Below are positions 16,658 to 25,714 of a stretch of DNA of 64,000 bases, one piece after another. The position numbers and the translations under genes were made by a program. Source of the DNA: Ignavibacteriales bacterium (GTDB lineage: Bacteria; Bacteroidota; Ignavibacteria; Ignavibacteriales; Ignavibacteriaceae); contig CP065001.1 of assembly GCA_016700155.1 (NCBI GenBank), positions 3,410,001 through 3,474,000 on the forward strand, read 5' to 3'. Every line of letters starts with the position of its first letter. Within the stretch, counting starts at the first letter, position 1. The notes beneath the pieces are model-generated. The model saw only the letters and a program-made list of their open reading frames with translations, ran no database searches and was not told the DNA's origin.

Positions 16658-17476
16658 ATGAAACGAACTATTTTAATTGAATTATTTTTAATCTCAATCT
16701 TTACTGCAACATTTTGTTTTGCAGGATGCAGTGAAGATGAACCTACTGAACCGAAAGATACTATTCCTGATCTACCGGGCTGGACATTAGTCTGGAATGA
16801 TGAATTCAACGGAGAAAATATTGATCTGACAAAATGGTCGCACGAAGTTAACGGCGACGGCGGCGGCAATAACGAACTTCAATACTATACAAACTTTGCC
16901 GAAAATTCTTTTATTGAAAACGGTGCGTTAGTTATCCAGGCGTTGAAAAAAAATTATCTTGGTAAAGAATATACGTCTGCTAGAATGAGAACGATGAACA
17001 AAGGTGACTGGACTTACGGTCGTTTTGATATCCGTGCAAAACTTCCTTACGGACAAGGACTATGGCCCGCAATCTGGATGCTTCCGACCGATTGGGCTTA
17101 TGGCGGCTGGCCTACAAGCGGTGAGATTGACATTATGGAATTGCTTGGTCACGAACCAAATAAAGTTTACGGAACAATTCATTATGGTCCTGCCTGGCCA
17201 AACAACCAGCACAGCGGCGGAAGTTATACTTTGCCAACAGGAAATTTTGTTGAAGAATATCATGTCTTTACATGTGAATGGGATTCAACAGGAATGCAAT
17301 GGTATGTTGACGGCAACAAGTATCACACTGAAGTTCATGGTCAGCCGTTCGATAAAAGGTTTCACATACTGTTGAATGTAGCTGTCGGCGGTAACTGGCC
17401 CGGTAATCCGGCACCGAACACGCCATTCCCTCAGCGAATGACTGTTGATTATGTAAGAGTTTACACTAAAAATTAA
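16658..17476 (+). CDS. GH16 endo-beta-1,3-glucanase (laminarinase-like) lipoprotein
   Basis: A 272-residue GH16 enzyme. The signal ends in FCFAGC (lipobox cysteine), so it is probably a lipoprotein. The catalytic signature is GEIDIMELLGH with nucleophile E156 and acid/base E161, with a methionine between them as in laminarinases. Other family marks are WNDEFNG near the start, GRFDIRAKLPYGQGLWPAIW, and the closing FHILLNVAVGGNWPG...MTVDYVRVY. Expected action: internal cleavage of beta-1,3 or beta-1,3/1,4-glucan. GGAGACATAA supplies a ribosome site. It lacks any carbohydrate-binding module. It is the only clear endo-1,3-glucanase here and defines the likely substrate of the cluster. Confidence 0.94.
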   Translation: MKRTILIELFLISIFTATFCFAGCSEDEPTEPKDTIPDLPGWTLVWNDEFNGENIDLTKWSHEVNGDGGGNNELQYYTNFAENSFIENGALVIQALKKNYLGKEYTSARMRTMNKGDWTYGRFDIRAKLPYGQGLWPAIWMLPTDWAYGGWPTSGEIDIMELLGHEPNKVYGTIHYGPAWPNNQHSGGSYTLPTGNFVEEYHVFTCEWDSTGMQWYVDGNKYHTEVHGQPFDKRFHILLNVAVGGNWPGNPAPNTPFPQRMTVDYVRVYTKN

Positions 17477-17497
17477 TTTACCTTAACCGGAGTTCTA

Positions 17498-18217
17498 ATG
17501 AAAAAATATTCCATACTTCTAATGTTAATTACTATGACTGCAATTAATATTTCTTTTGCACAAACAGATAAACAAACTGTTCATCCATTTGAAAAAGAAG
17601 TAACAATTAAACTTTCTACAAACTATCTTTTTTTTCTTCCTGAAAATTATTCTGAAGAAGGTGAAGCATTTCCACTTGTTCTGTTCCTTCACGGTGCCGG
17701 AGAACGCGGCTCTGATATTGAAAAAGTAAAAGCTCATGGTTTACCTAGATTAATCAGTGAAGGGAAAAATTTTCCGTTTATAGTTGTATCACCGCAATGC
17801 CCTGAAAATCAATTCTGGAATACAGATATGCTCGCCGCACTTCTGGATGAAATTGAATCAAACTACAATGTTGATAAGAACAGAATTTATGTTACAGGAT
17901 TAAGTATGGGCGGACATGGAACATGGTCACTTGCTCTTCAACAGCCCGAAAGATTCGCGGCAATTGCACCTGTCTGCGGCTGGAGTAATCCTGAAAAAGC
18001 ATGCACATTAAAAGAAATCCCTATATGGGTTTTTCACGGTGCAAAAGATTTTGTTGTACCTGTAAGTTCATCTGAACAGATGGTTGACAAACTGAAAGAA
18101 TGCGGCGCGGATGTTACTCTTACAATTTATCCTGAAGCGGGACATGATTCCTGGACAGAAACATACAACAACGATGAATTATATAAATGGCTGTTATCAC
18201 ATTCACTGAAAAAATAA
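17498..18217 (+). CDS. Secreted alpha/beta hydrolase (esterase/phospholipase-like)
   Basis: A 239-residue alpha/beta-hydrolase with signal peptide ending ISFAQ. The oxyanion region is LFLHGAGERGSD, the nucleophile S136 lies in VTGLSMGGHGTW, the acid is D184 (HGAKDFVVP) and the base H216 (EAGHDSW). This is the arrangement of the poly(3-hydroxybutyrate) depolymerase/feruloyl-esterase-like group often found in polysaccharide loci. It may remove acyl groups from glucan-associated material or act on a non-sugar ester; the sequence does not say which. It starts 21 bases after the GH16 gene and 4 bases separate it from the GH5 gene, so co-transcription is very likely. Confidence 0.85.
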   Translation: MKKYSILLMLITMTAINISFAQTDKQTVHPFEKEVTIKLSTNYLFFLPENYSEEGEAFPLVLFLHGAGERGSDIEKVKAHGLPRLISEGKNFPFIVVSPQCPENQFWNTDMLAALLDEIESNYNVDKNRIYVTGLSMGGHGTWSLALQQPERFAAIAPVCGWSNPEKACTLKEIPIWVFHGAKDFVVPVSSSEQMVDKLKECGADVTLTIYPEAGHDSWTETYNNDELYKWLLSHSLKK

Positions 18218-18221
18218 TCCT

Positions 18222-19436
18222 ATGGAAATATTAAAATATTATTGTGTCATTTTTATTTTTCTTTTTACATCAAACATTTTTTCGCAAAACAGTTTTGTAA
18301 CAGTAGATGGTAAAAATTTTATTGATGTTGAAGGAAAACCGATACTGTTAAAAGGCATTAATCTTGGCAACTGGCTTGTACCCGAAGGATATATGTTCCA
18401 CTTCAAATCTGTAAACGCGCCGAGAATGATCTATGAATTTTTTAATGTCCTTGTCGGTGAAGATGAAGCGAATAAATTCTGGAATTCATTCAGAGAAAAT
18501 TATATCACTAAAGAAGATATTCATTATATCAAGTCACTTGGATTCAATTCAGTGAGAATCCCATTCAACTACAGGCTGTTTGTAACTGAATCACCGTATT
18601 ATGAATTGAAAGGTGTCGGTTACGAATTGCTGGACAAGGCAATCAAATGGTGTAGGGAAGAAAATCTTTATGTGATACTTGATATGCACTGCGCTCCGGG
18701 CGGGCAAACCGGCGATAACATTGATGATAGTTTTGGTTATCCATTTTTGTTTGAAAGCCCTGAAAGCCAGCAGTTGACAATAGACATCTGGAAAAAACTT
18801 GCCTCGATTTATAAAGATGAAACTATAATTATCGGTTATGATTTTTTGAATGAACCAATCGCACACTATTTTGATGTTGATAAACTTAATCCAACGTTTG
18901 AACCTTTCTTCAAAAAATTATCTGCCGAAGTAAGAGCGATTGACCCCAATCATATTTTCTTTATTGCCGGTGCTCAATGGAACAGCAACTTCAAAGTGTT
19001 TGGTCCTCCTTTCGATGATAAACTTGTTTACACATTTCATAAGTACTGGACTGAACCAACGCAGGATGTTGTACAGGATTATATCGACTATGGAAATAAA
19101 TATAATGTACCTATATGGATGGGTGAATCCGGCGAAAACACAAATGAATGGATCAATGAATTCAGAACAATGCTTGAACAGAATAATATCGGATGGTGTT
19201 TCTGGCCTTACAAAAAAATGAACAGCACGCGCGGAATTGTTTCTGTCAATCAACCTGAAAATTTTGATCTGATAATTGAGTTTGCAGACAAGAATGATCT
19301 CTCATATTCTTTTATAAGAGATAATCGTCCTGATTTTGAAAAAGTAAAAACTGCACTGAAGCAGTATTTAGAAAATTGTAAACTGAAAAATTGTGAAGTG
19401 AATAACGAATATATAAAGGCACTTGGTTTGAAGTAG
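18222..19436 (+). CDS. Secreted GH5 glucanase (exo-beta-1,3-glucanase-like)
   Basis: A 404-residue GH5 TIM-barrel enzyme with signal peptide (ending NIFSQ). The opening LKGINLGNWLVPEGYMF closely resembles fungal and bacterial exo-1,3-glucanase/cellulase members. Acid/base E211 lies in YDFLNEPIAH and the nucleophile E302 in PIWMGESGEN; RIPFNYRLF and VILDMHCAPGGQTGDN are further family marks. It has no binding module or T9SS tail. With the GH16 and GH3 genes it forms a complete endo/exo set for beta-glucan. It is the last gene before a repeat-filled 258-base gap. Confidence 0.92.
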   Translation: MEILKYYCVIFIFLFTSNIFSQNSFVTVDGKNFIDVEGKPILLKGINLGNWLVPEGYMFHFKSVNAPRMIYEFFNVLVGEDEANKFWNSFRENYITKEDIHYIKSLGFNSVRIPFNYRLFVTESPYYELKGVGYELLDKAIKWCREENLYVILDMHCAPGGQTGDNIDDSFGYPFLFESPESQQLTIDIWKKLASIYKDETIIIGYDFLNEPIAHYFDVDKLNPTFEPFFKKLSAEVRAIDPNHIFFIAGAQWNSNFKVFGPPFDDKLVYTFHKYWTEPTQDVVQDYIDYGNKYNVPIWMGESGENTNEWINEFRTMLEQNNIGWCFWPYKKMNSTRGIVSVNQPENFDLIIEFADKNDLSYSFIRDNRPDFEKVKTALKQYLENCKLKNCEVNNEYIKALGLK

Positions 19437-19483
19437 GTTCTTATGTCAGTCCTAACATTAAATAAATTGTAATAGTGCTGTCA

Positions 19484-19502
19484 TTCCGAACTTGTTTCGG
19501 AA
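19484..19502. repeat. Intergenic hairpin repeat, type 1
   Basis: TTCCGAACTTGTTTCGGAA is a hairpin with a stem of TTCCGAA and TTCGGAA. It sits in TGTCATTCCGAA..., a wording common in intergenic repeats of Bacteroidota/Chlorobi genomes (from general knowledge). It is the first of three hairpins in the GH5/GH63 gap. Confidence 0.6.
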
Positions 19503-19578
19503 TCTGAACAGCGCGTTTATCCGTAGATTATCAACTGGAAACTTTCGTAAAAACTTTTTGTAACGAGATTTTAGCCCA

Positions 19579-19603
19579 TCACACTTCGACAAGCTCAGTG
19601 TGA
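19579..19603. repeat. Intergenic hairpin repeat, type 2
   Basis: TCACACT (19579-19585) pairs with AGTGTGA (19597-19603) around a TTCGACAAGCTC-type loop. Its TTCGACA core is the reverse complement of TGTCGAA in the next hairpin, so the two belong to one repeat family in opposite orientation. Confidence 0.65.
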
Positions 19604-19622
19604 CATTATAATAAATCTTACA

Positions 19623-19655
19623 GATGTCATACTGAACCTGTCGAAGTATGACATC
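19623..19655. repeat. Intergenic hairpin repeat, type 2 inverted copy
   Basis: GATGTCATACT (19623-19633) pairs perfectly over 11 bases with AGTATGACATC (19645-19655) around GAACCTGTCGA. With the preceding hairpin it could form a transcript-blocking or mRNA-stabilising pair between GH5 and the downstream glycosidase. Confidence 0.65.
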
Positions 19656-19694
19656 AGTGTTTCGTAAAGAAAATATCCATATCTATAACTTCAT

Positions 19695-21254
19695 ATGAAA
19701 AAAATAATTTTCATTCTATGTCTCTTAACATCCCTCGCATATTCACAATATGAAGACACAGGAAAAAGAGGCGCTCACTTTTCCAGAAGAATGTATGTTG
19801 AATCACCAATTCCGGTTTATGAAACCAGCAGGAATAAACTTCCCTCACCCGTAATTGAAGATAAACCTGAATGGGTTCAACTTTACTGGAAAACATGGCA
19901 GCTTGCTTTCAGTCATTTCAAGCAGCCGGTAAAGGGCTCACCTTTTGTTTCAAATTATCTTGATGAAGCTTTTGCTCCAAACATTTTTCAGTGGGATACA
20001 TTTTTTATGATAATGTTTGCAAGGTACGCTCATCACGTTTTCCCATCGATACAATCACTCGATAATTTTTATTGCAGGCAGTATGAAAATGGTTATATAT
20101 GCCGGGAGATTGTTGAAGCAACCGGAGAAGATTTTGTTTTTGAAGGACGTGAACATACAGTCAATCCTCCCCTGTTCAGTTGGGCTGAGATAGAGAATTT
20201 TAAAATTACAGGGGACAAAACAAGATTCAGACTTGTCTTACCTGCACTTGAAAAATATGCTGAATGGCTTGAGTCGTACCGTAAAAAAGGAAACACTAAA
20301 CACAATCTTTACTGGCAGACAGGTTTGGGTTCCGGAATGGATAACACTCCGCGCAGCGGGTCGGGCTGGGTTGATATGTCCGCACAGATGGTGATGATGT
20401 ACAATGATATTTCCAAAATGTGTGATGAAGTTGGATATGCTGATAAATCAAAACTCTATAAGGAAAAAGCAAATGACATCAGCAAAAGAATTAATTCTTT
20501 TATGTGGAATGAAGAAGACGGATTATACTATGACGTGGATGATACCGGAAGCCAGGTAAAATGTAAAACTGTTGCATGCTTCTGGCCAATGCTTGCGGGT
20601 GTTGCTGATGTGAATCAATCCCAAAAACTTTTAGCTAATCTTAAGGATCCAAAATCATTCTGGAGAAAAATTCCTTTTCCTTCATTAGCTGCAGATGAAA
20701 AAAAATATAAAGCTGACGGGGAATACTGGCTTGGCAGTGTTTGGGCTCCGACAAATGTTATGATAATAAAAGGGCTTGACAAATTCGGAACCGGTCATAA
20801 CAACGCATACAACTTTAATGAGTTTGCAACTCTTGCGGCAGAAGAATATCTCAACGGCATTTATGAAGTTTATAAAAGAACGGGATCTATATGGGAAAAC
20901 TATTCAGCCGAAGCTTATATAAGAGGAGTATGGTCAAGACCTGATTTTGTTGGCTGGACTGGCTGCGGGCCAATTCAACTATTGATTGAAAATATACTTG
21001 GCTTCCGTCCAAACGGAGTTGATAACTCTTTAACCTGGTACATTAACAGAATAGACAAACACGGAATTGAGAATCTTACTTTTGGCGACGTTACAGTTTC
21101 ATTAGTCTGTGAACGCAGAGAAAACGTTAACAGTGAGATGATCATAAAAGTATCAGGCAGCAAACCATTTAAATTAATTGTTAAAAATTCTAATAGCCTT
21201 GAACAGGTTTTTGAAATACCTGCGGGAAATTTTAATATAACAGTGAAACTTTAG
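19695..21254 (+). CDS. Secreted trehalase-superfamily glycosidase (GH37/GH63-like)
   Basis: A 519-residue (alpha/alpha)6-barrel glycosidase with a signal peptide (ILCLLTSLAYSQ). Family marks are the barrel motif NIFQWDTFFMIMFARYA, TGLGSGMDNTPRSG, KTVACFWPMLAG, YWLGSVWAPTNVMII, GSIWENYSAE and the terminal FVGWTGCGPIQLLIEN. These fit GH63 and related trehalase-like enzymes, which invert alpha-glucosidic bonds. The probable general acid is the Asp of GMDNTPR. An alpha-glucosidase does not fit a pure beta-glucan pathway, so it may act on trehalose, nigerose-like or mixed side chains, or belong to a less well characterised branch. It lies behind the hairpin cluster and 21 bases before the PA14-GH3 gene. 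Confidence 0.8.
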   Translation: MKKIIFILCLLTSLAYSQYEDTGKRGAHFSRRMYVESPIPVYETSRNKLPSPVIEDKPEWVQLYWKTWQLAFSHFKQPVKGSPFVSNYLDEAFAPNIFQWDTFFMIMFARYAHHVFPSIQSLDNFYCRQYENGYICREIVEATGEDFVFEGREHTVNPPLFSWAEIENFKITGDKTRFRLVLPALEKYAEWLESYRKKGNTKHNLYWQTGLGSGMDNTPRSGSGWVDMSAQMVMMYNDISKMCDEVGYADKSKLYKEKANDISKRINSFMWNEEDGLYYDVDDTGSQVKCKTVACFWPMLAGVADVNQSQKLLANLKDPKSFWRKIPFPSLAADEKKYKADGEYWLGSVWAPTNVMIIKGLDKFGTGHNNAYNFNEFATLAAEEYLNGIYEVYKRTGSIWENYSAEAYIRGVWSRPDFVGWTGCGPIQLLIENILGFRPNGVDNSLTWYINRIDKHGIENLTFGDVTVSLVCERRENVNSEMIIKVSGSKPFKLIVKNSNSLEQVFEIPAGNFNITVKL

Positions 21255-21275
21255 AAGAATATTAACAGAAATAAA

Positions 21276-23780
21276 ATGAAAAATTTAATCTTAACTACTG
21301 TAATACTTTTATTCACATTGGGCTTTACAAATAACGATCCTGAAACCCCGGCATACAAAAACAAAAGGTTATCAGTTGAAGAACGTGTTGATGATCTGCT
21401 AAACAGAATGACACTCGAGGAAAAAATTGAAATGCTTGGAGGCACCGGGTTCGCGACAAAAGAAATTAAACGGCTCGGTATTCCGCCGCTAAATATGACA
21501 GACGGACCAATTGGCGTGCGATGGGAAAATGCAACTGCATTTCCATCCGGAATATTGATGGGGGCAACATGGAATCCTTCACTTATAGAAAAATTTGGTA
21601 AAGCACTTGCTGAAGAAACAAAAGCAAAAGGTCGTCATGTCATACTTGGTCCTTGTGTTAACATAGCGCGTCTTCCGATGGGCGGAAGAAACTTTGAAAG
21701 TTTTGGCGAAGACCCTTTTCTAACATCACGATTAACTGTCAATTACATTAAAGGTGTTCAAAAAGAAAATGTTGTTGCAACAGTAAAACATTTTGCGGCT
21801 AACAACCAGGAACATCAACGTGATTTTGTAAATACAATTGTTGATGAACGAACACTCAATGAAATTTATTTTCCCGCGTTCAAATCAGCAGTTGAAGAAG
21901 CCACCGTACTTGCATTGATGTCAGCTTACAATAAATTGAATGATCATTATTGCAGTGAGAATGATTACCTGCTCATTGATAAATTGAAGAATGATTGGAA
22001 GTTTAACGGTCTGGTAATGTCCGATTGGGGCGCTGTTCACAGTACTGTACCCACTTTTAACAGCGGACTTGATCTTGAAATGCCGGACGGTAAATATTTA
22101 AATAATGAAACTCTGTTTGATAAAATAAAATCAGGAGAATTATCAGAATCCAGACTTGATGATAAAGTAAGAAGAATACTTAGAGTAATGTTTACAATCG
22201 GTTTCTTCGACAACTACCAGTATGACGAATCAAAATTAAATAATGATGAACATAAACAACTCGCACTTGATATAGCTAAAGAAGGAATTGTTCTGTTGAA
22301 AAATAATAATTCAATTCTTCCTTTGAATGTTGATAAAATAAAATCGATAGCAGTTATAGGTTCAAACAGTAAGATTGCACGAACCGGCGGCGGCGGAAGT
22401 TCGCAGGTTGAACCATTCTATTCAGTAAGTCCTTTTGATGCTCTTCAAGAAAAAATCGGGGACAAGGTAAAACTCAGTTTTGCACAGGGTGTTTTATTTG
22501 ATGGTGACACAAAACCAATTCCAGGCAAATTTCTTTTTACAAAAGATGATGGCAGTGAAAACGGTTTAACAGCAGAATATTTTGAGAATAAAAATCTTGA
22601 AGGAATTTCTTCACACAAAAGAATTGATGAGCAGATCAATTTCAATTGGGAAGGCGGTTCACCTTTTAAGAATTTTCCAAAGGATAATTTCTCAGTAAGA
22701 TGGAACGGTTATCTTAAAGTTGATGTGACCGGGAAATATTCGCTCGATGTTTCAAGTGATGACGGAATACGTTTATATGTTAATGATGAACCCGTTATAA
22801 ATGACTGGACAGATCATGCGTTTTTAACAAACTCATATTCAATTCAACTTGAAGCAAACAAGTATTACAAAATAAAAGTTGAATACTACGAAAACGGCGG
22901 CAGCGCTGCTGTTAAACTCGGTTGGCAGTTACCTGGAAATGATTTACTTACCGAAGCAGTTAATACAGCAAAGGTCTCCGATGTTGCTATAATATTTGCC
23001 GGTACGAGTGCTAATTATGAAAGTGAAGGCTTTGACAGGAAAAATCTCACTCTTCCCAAAGGTCAGGATGAATTGATTAAAGAAGTTTCAAAAGTAAATA
23101 AGAATACAATTGTAGTTCTGATTTCCGGTTCACCTGTTTTAATGAATGAATGGATTGATGAAGTTCCCGCAATACTTGAAGCATGGTTTGCGGGTGAACA
23201 ATCAGGAAATGCAATTGCAGAAATTCTTCTCGGTCAATCAAATCCATCCGGGAAACTTCCAATGACTTTTCCAAAACGATGGGAGGATTGTTCAGCTTTC
23301 AATACTTATTTGAAAGAAGATGGAACAACGCGCTACGAAGATGGAATTTATGTCGGCTACCGTCACTTTGATAAAAATAATGTCGAACCTCTCTTCCCTT
23401 TTGGTTACGGACTTTCATACACATCGTTCAATTATAGTGACTTAAAATTATCATCAAAAGATTTGCAGAAGAATGATAAATTGAGTGTGAGCTTTAAACT
23501 AAAAAACACCGGGAAAGCAAAAGGTGAAGAAGTTGTTCAGCTATATATAAAAGATATGTTGTGTTCTGTTGATCGTCCCGAAAAAGAATTAAAAGGATTT
23601 GATAAAATCAGTTTGAACCCCAGTGAAGAAAAAATTGTTGAACTAACTATCGATAAAAATGCTTTATCATTTTTTGATGTTAAAACAAAATCATGGATTG
23701 CCGAACAAGGTGAATTTGAAGTGATGATAGGAAGTTCATCGCGTGATATAAAGCTCAAAGAAAAATTTATACTTAAATAA
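21276..23780 (+). CDS. Secreted GH3 beta-glucosidase with inserted PA14 domain
   Basis: An 834-residue GH3 enzyme with signal peptide (MKNLILTTVILLFTLGF). The TIM-like domain has PPLNMTDGPIGVRW, GPCVNIARLPMGGRNFESFG, KHFAANNQEHQRD and nucleophile D250 (LVMSDWGAVHS). A PA14 domain (about 428-552; GLTAEYF, DVSSDDGIRLYVND, YYENGGSAAVKLGW) is inserted into domain 2, as in yeast-type beta-glucosidases where it shapes specificity for short chains. Acid/base lies in YESEGFDR (E582 or E584). An FnIII-like domain (about 720-830) closes the protein. It likely finishes laminari- or cello-oligosaccharides to glucose. It is the third GH3 of the cluster and a distinct subtype from the other two. Confidence 0.94.
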   Translation: MKNLILTTVILLFTLGFTNNDPETPAYKNKRLSVEERVDDLLNRMTLEEKIEMLGGTGFATKEIKRLGIPPLNMTDGPIGVRWENATAFPSGILMGATWNPSLIEKFGKALAEETKAKGRHVILGPCVNIARLPMGGRNFESFGEDPFLTSRLTVNYIKGVQKENVVATVKHFAANNQEHQRDFVNTIVDERTLNEIYFPAFKSAVEEATVLALMSAYNKLNDHYCSENDYLLIDKLKNDWKFNGLVMSDWGAVHSTVPTFNSGLDLEMPDGKYLNNETLFDKIKSGELSESRLDDKVRRILRVMFTIGFFDNYQYDESKLNNDEHKQLALDIAKEGIVLLKNNNSILPLNVDKIKSIAVIGSNSKIARTGGGGSSQVEPFYSVSPFDALQEKIGDKVKLSFAQGVLFDGDTKPIPGKFLFTKDDGSENGLTAEYFENKNLEGISSHKRIDEQINFNWEGGSPFKNFPKDNFSVRWNGYLKVDVTGKYSLDVSSDDGIRLYVNDEPVINDWTDHAFLTNSYSIQLEANKYYKIKVEYYENGGSAAVKLGWQLPGNDLLTEAVNTAKVSDVAIIFAGTSANYESEGFDRKNLTLPKGQDELIKEVSKVNKNTIVVLISGSPVLMNEWIDEVPAILEAWFAGEQSGNAIAEILLGQSNPSGKLPMTFPKRWEDCSAFNTYLKEDGTTRYEDGIYVGYRHFDKNNVEPLFPFGYGLSYTSFNYSDLKLSSKDLQKNDKLSVSFKLKNTGKAKGEEVVQLYIKDMLCSVDRPEKELKGFDKISLNPSEEKIVELTIDKNALSFFDVKTKSWIAEQGEFEVMIGSSSRDIKLKEKFILK

Positions 23781-23802
23781 ACTGTACGGGAAAAATATTT
23801 TT

Positions 23803-25620
23803 ATGCTAAGATATTGTTTGATGATACTGATGTTTGCTGTCCCTGTTCTTGCTCAGATAAACAGTAAAGTTGTTGCAAAGATAGGCGATAAAGAAATTAC
23901 TGATTCTGAATTCCGCGCGAGATTTGAATTGATGCCGCACGTCACAGAACGGCAACACAATGAAGACTCAACCAAACTTGATTTTCTCTATTCACTCGTA
24001 GCTGAAAAATTATGGGCGCTTGAAGCTGAGAACCTTGGCTACGCTTCCTCCGAAGTGCTAAATCATTCAATCGCTGAAATTGAAAAGATGTATGTACGTG
24101 ATGCCCTGTTTAATAAAGAAGTTGAAAGCAAAACATCATTCACCGAAAAGGATGCGATTAGAGGAATGAAAAAAGCAATGACTGTTCTTGAACTTGATTT
24201 GTTCAGTTCAGAGGATTCAACTGCAATCAATTCAATTTATCGATCGTTAAAAAGCGGTGCTGGTTTTGATTCAATAAAAAATATATACAATAATATAGCT
24301 TCGAAAGATCCCCTTTACATTTCGTTTGGCGACCTCAGTGATGAAATGATCGAAGACAGCCTTTATTCATTAAAAACGGGACAATATACTTCGCCGTTAA
24401 AAAATAATTCCGGCTGGTTTATTTTCAGGTTGAACAAAAGCATCCCGAAAAAACTAACTGCTGAAGAAAATCAAAAGTACAATACATTTGTCAAGACAAT
24501 GACTAAAGAACGTCGTGCAATGAAGGAAGTAAATGAATATCTCAATAAAATTCTTTCAGAAAAAATTGTTGATATTGATAAAGAAATATTCAGATCGCTT
24601 TCAGCAAAAGTTGTTGAGATAATTTCTTTCAAAACAAAAAAAGATACATTAGATTTATTTGCGTTAAATGAATTTGATGTTCGCGATATTCTTGTTTCGC
24701 TTCCGGAACAGACCGTAAACTCGCCCTTTATAAAATTCGAAGATGACCCGATGTCATTGAGAGAATACCTTTACAGTTTGAATCTCTCCGGCTTTATTGT
24801 TAATAGCAAATCACCTTCTGTGATTGAAAAAAAACTTGCAGCTTCTGTAAAATCATTTACAGAAAAAGAATTGATAACACGTAAGGGTTATAAACAAGGA
24901 TTGAATAATCTTCCTGAAGTAAAAAAAGATATTCAACTCTGGAAAGAAAATTACCTGGCTCAGATCCTGAGAAATAATTTCACTGATTCCGCAAGAGTAA
25001 GTGATGATGAAGTTTACCAGAGATATCTTAAAACTGTAAAAGATAGTTCATCTCTGACACAGGTTAATATTGCAGAAGTGCTGACAGATAAGCTTGAAAT
25101 CGTTGAACAGGTATTAAATGAAGTTGAAGCCGGTGCTGATTTTAAACAGCTTGCCATAACTTATACTAACCGTAAATGGGTTAAGGAACGAGGCGGAGAT
25201 TTTGGGTTATTCCCTGTTACTATGTTCGGGGAGATCGGGAAGACTGCCGCAACATTAAATATGGGAGATGTTTACGGTCCGTTAAATACTCCTGAAGGAT
25301 ATTCAGTTTTTAAAGTTCTCGAAAAGGTTGAAAGTAAAAGTTCTTTCACTCAATCATTTGAAGAAGCTAAAGATCAGATAAGAAACGATCTGTTCATAGA
25401 AAAACTTGAATCAAAATACAATGACTATACAAAAGAGCTTGCAAAAAAATATAAAGTTCAGTTGAATGAGTCAGCCGTTTCAAAACTAAAACTTACAAAC
25501 GTTCAAATGTTCACTTACCGCTATATGGGTTTTGGAGGAAAGATAACTGCTGTTCCTTATACCAAGCCCTGGTATGAATGGTATCACGAAATGAAACAGG
25601 AAATTGTAGAGGCACCATAG
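23803..25620 (+). CDS. Secreted PpiC/parvulin-type peptidyl-prolyl isomerase
   Basis: A 605-residue periplasmic foldase with signal peptide (MLRYCLMILMFAVPVLAQ). An N-terminal SurA-like helical region (AKIGDKEITDSEFRARFE) is followed by one degenerate parvulin-like segment (about 130-220) and one clearer PpiC domain (about 420-515; ERGGDFGLFPVTMFGEIG, GDVYGPLNTPEGYSVFKVLE). It lies 22 bases after the GH3-PA14 gene, so it seems to be transcribed with the glycosidases and may help them fold or cross the periplasm (inference). General outer membrane protein folding is an equally possible job. Confidence 0.87.
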   Translation: MLRYCLMILMFAVPVLAQINSKVVAKIGDKEITDSEFRARFELMPHVTERQHNEDSTKLDFLYSLVAEKLWALEAENLGYASSEVLNHSIAEIEKMYVRDALFNKEVESKTSFTEKDAIRGMKKAMTVLELDLFSSEDSTAINSIYRSLKSGAGFDSIKNIYNNIASKDPLYISFGDLSDEMIEDSLYSLKTGQYTSPLKNNSGWFIFRLNKSIPKKLTAEENQKYNTFVKTMTKERRAMKEVNEYLNKILSEKIVDIDKEIFRSLSAKVVEIISFKTKKDTLDLFALNEFDVRDILVSLPEQTVNSPFIKFEDDPMSLREYLYSLNLSGFIVNSKSPSVIEKKLAASVKSFTEKELITRKGYKQGLNNLPEVKKDIQLWKENYLAQILRNNFTDSARVSDDEVYQRYLKTVKDSSSLTQVNIAEVLTDKLEIVEQVLNEVEAGADFKQLAITYTNRKWVKERGGDFGLFPVTMFGEIGKTAATLNMGDVYGPLNTPEGYSVFKVLEKVESKSSFTQSFEEAKDQIRNDLFIEKLESKYNDYTKELAKKYKVQLNESAVSKLKLTNVQMFTYRYMGFGGKITAVPYTKPWYEWYHEMKQEIVEAP

Positions 25621-25714
25621 AATGTTCCGCTGCTGATAAAAAATCTTTCCTGTTGAAACTAAATCCGGGCTGAATTAAGTTAAAGCAAAGTTCAGACAAA
25701 ATTTTGTTTTTAAA

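Noticed and set aside
19484..19655. Possible small CRISPR array or attachment site
   Set aside because: The repeated units are three different hairpins with unequal spacing and no conserved repeat/spacer structure, and no cas or integrase gene is present.
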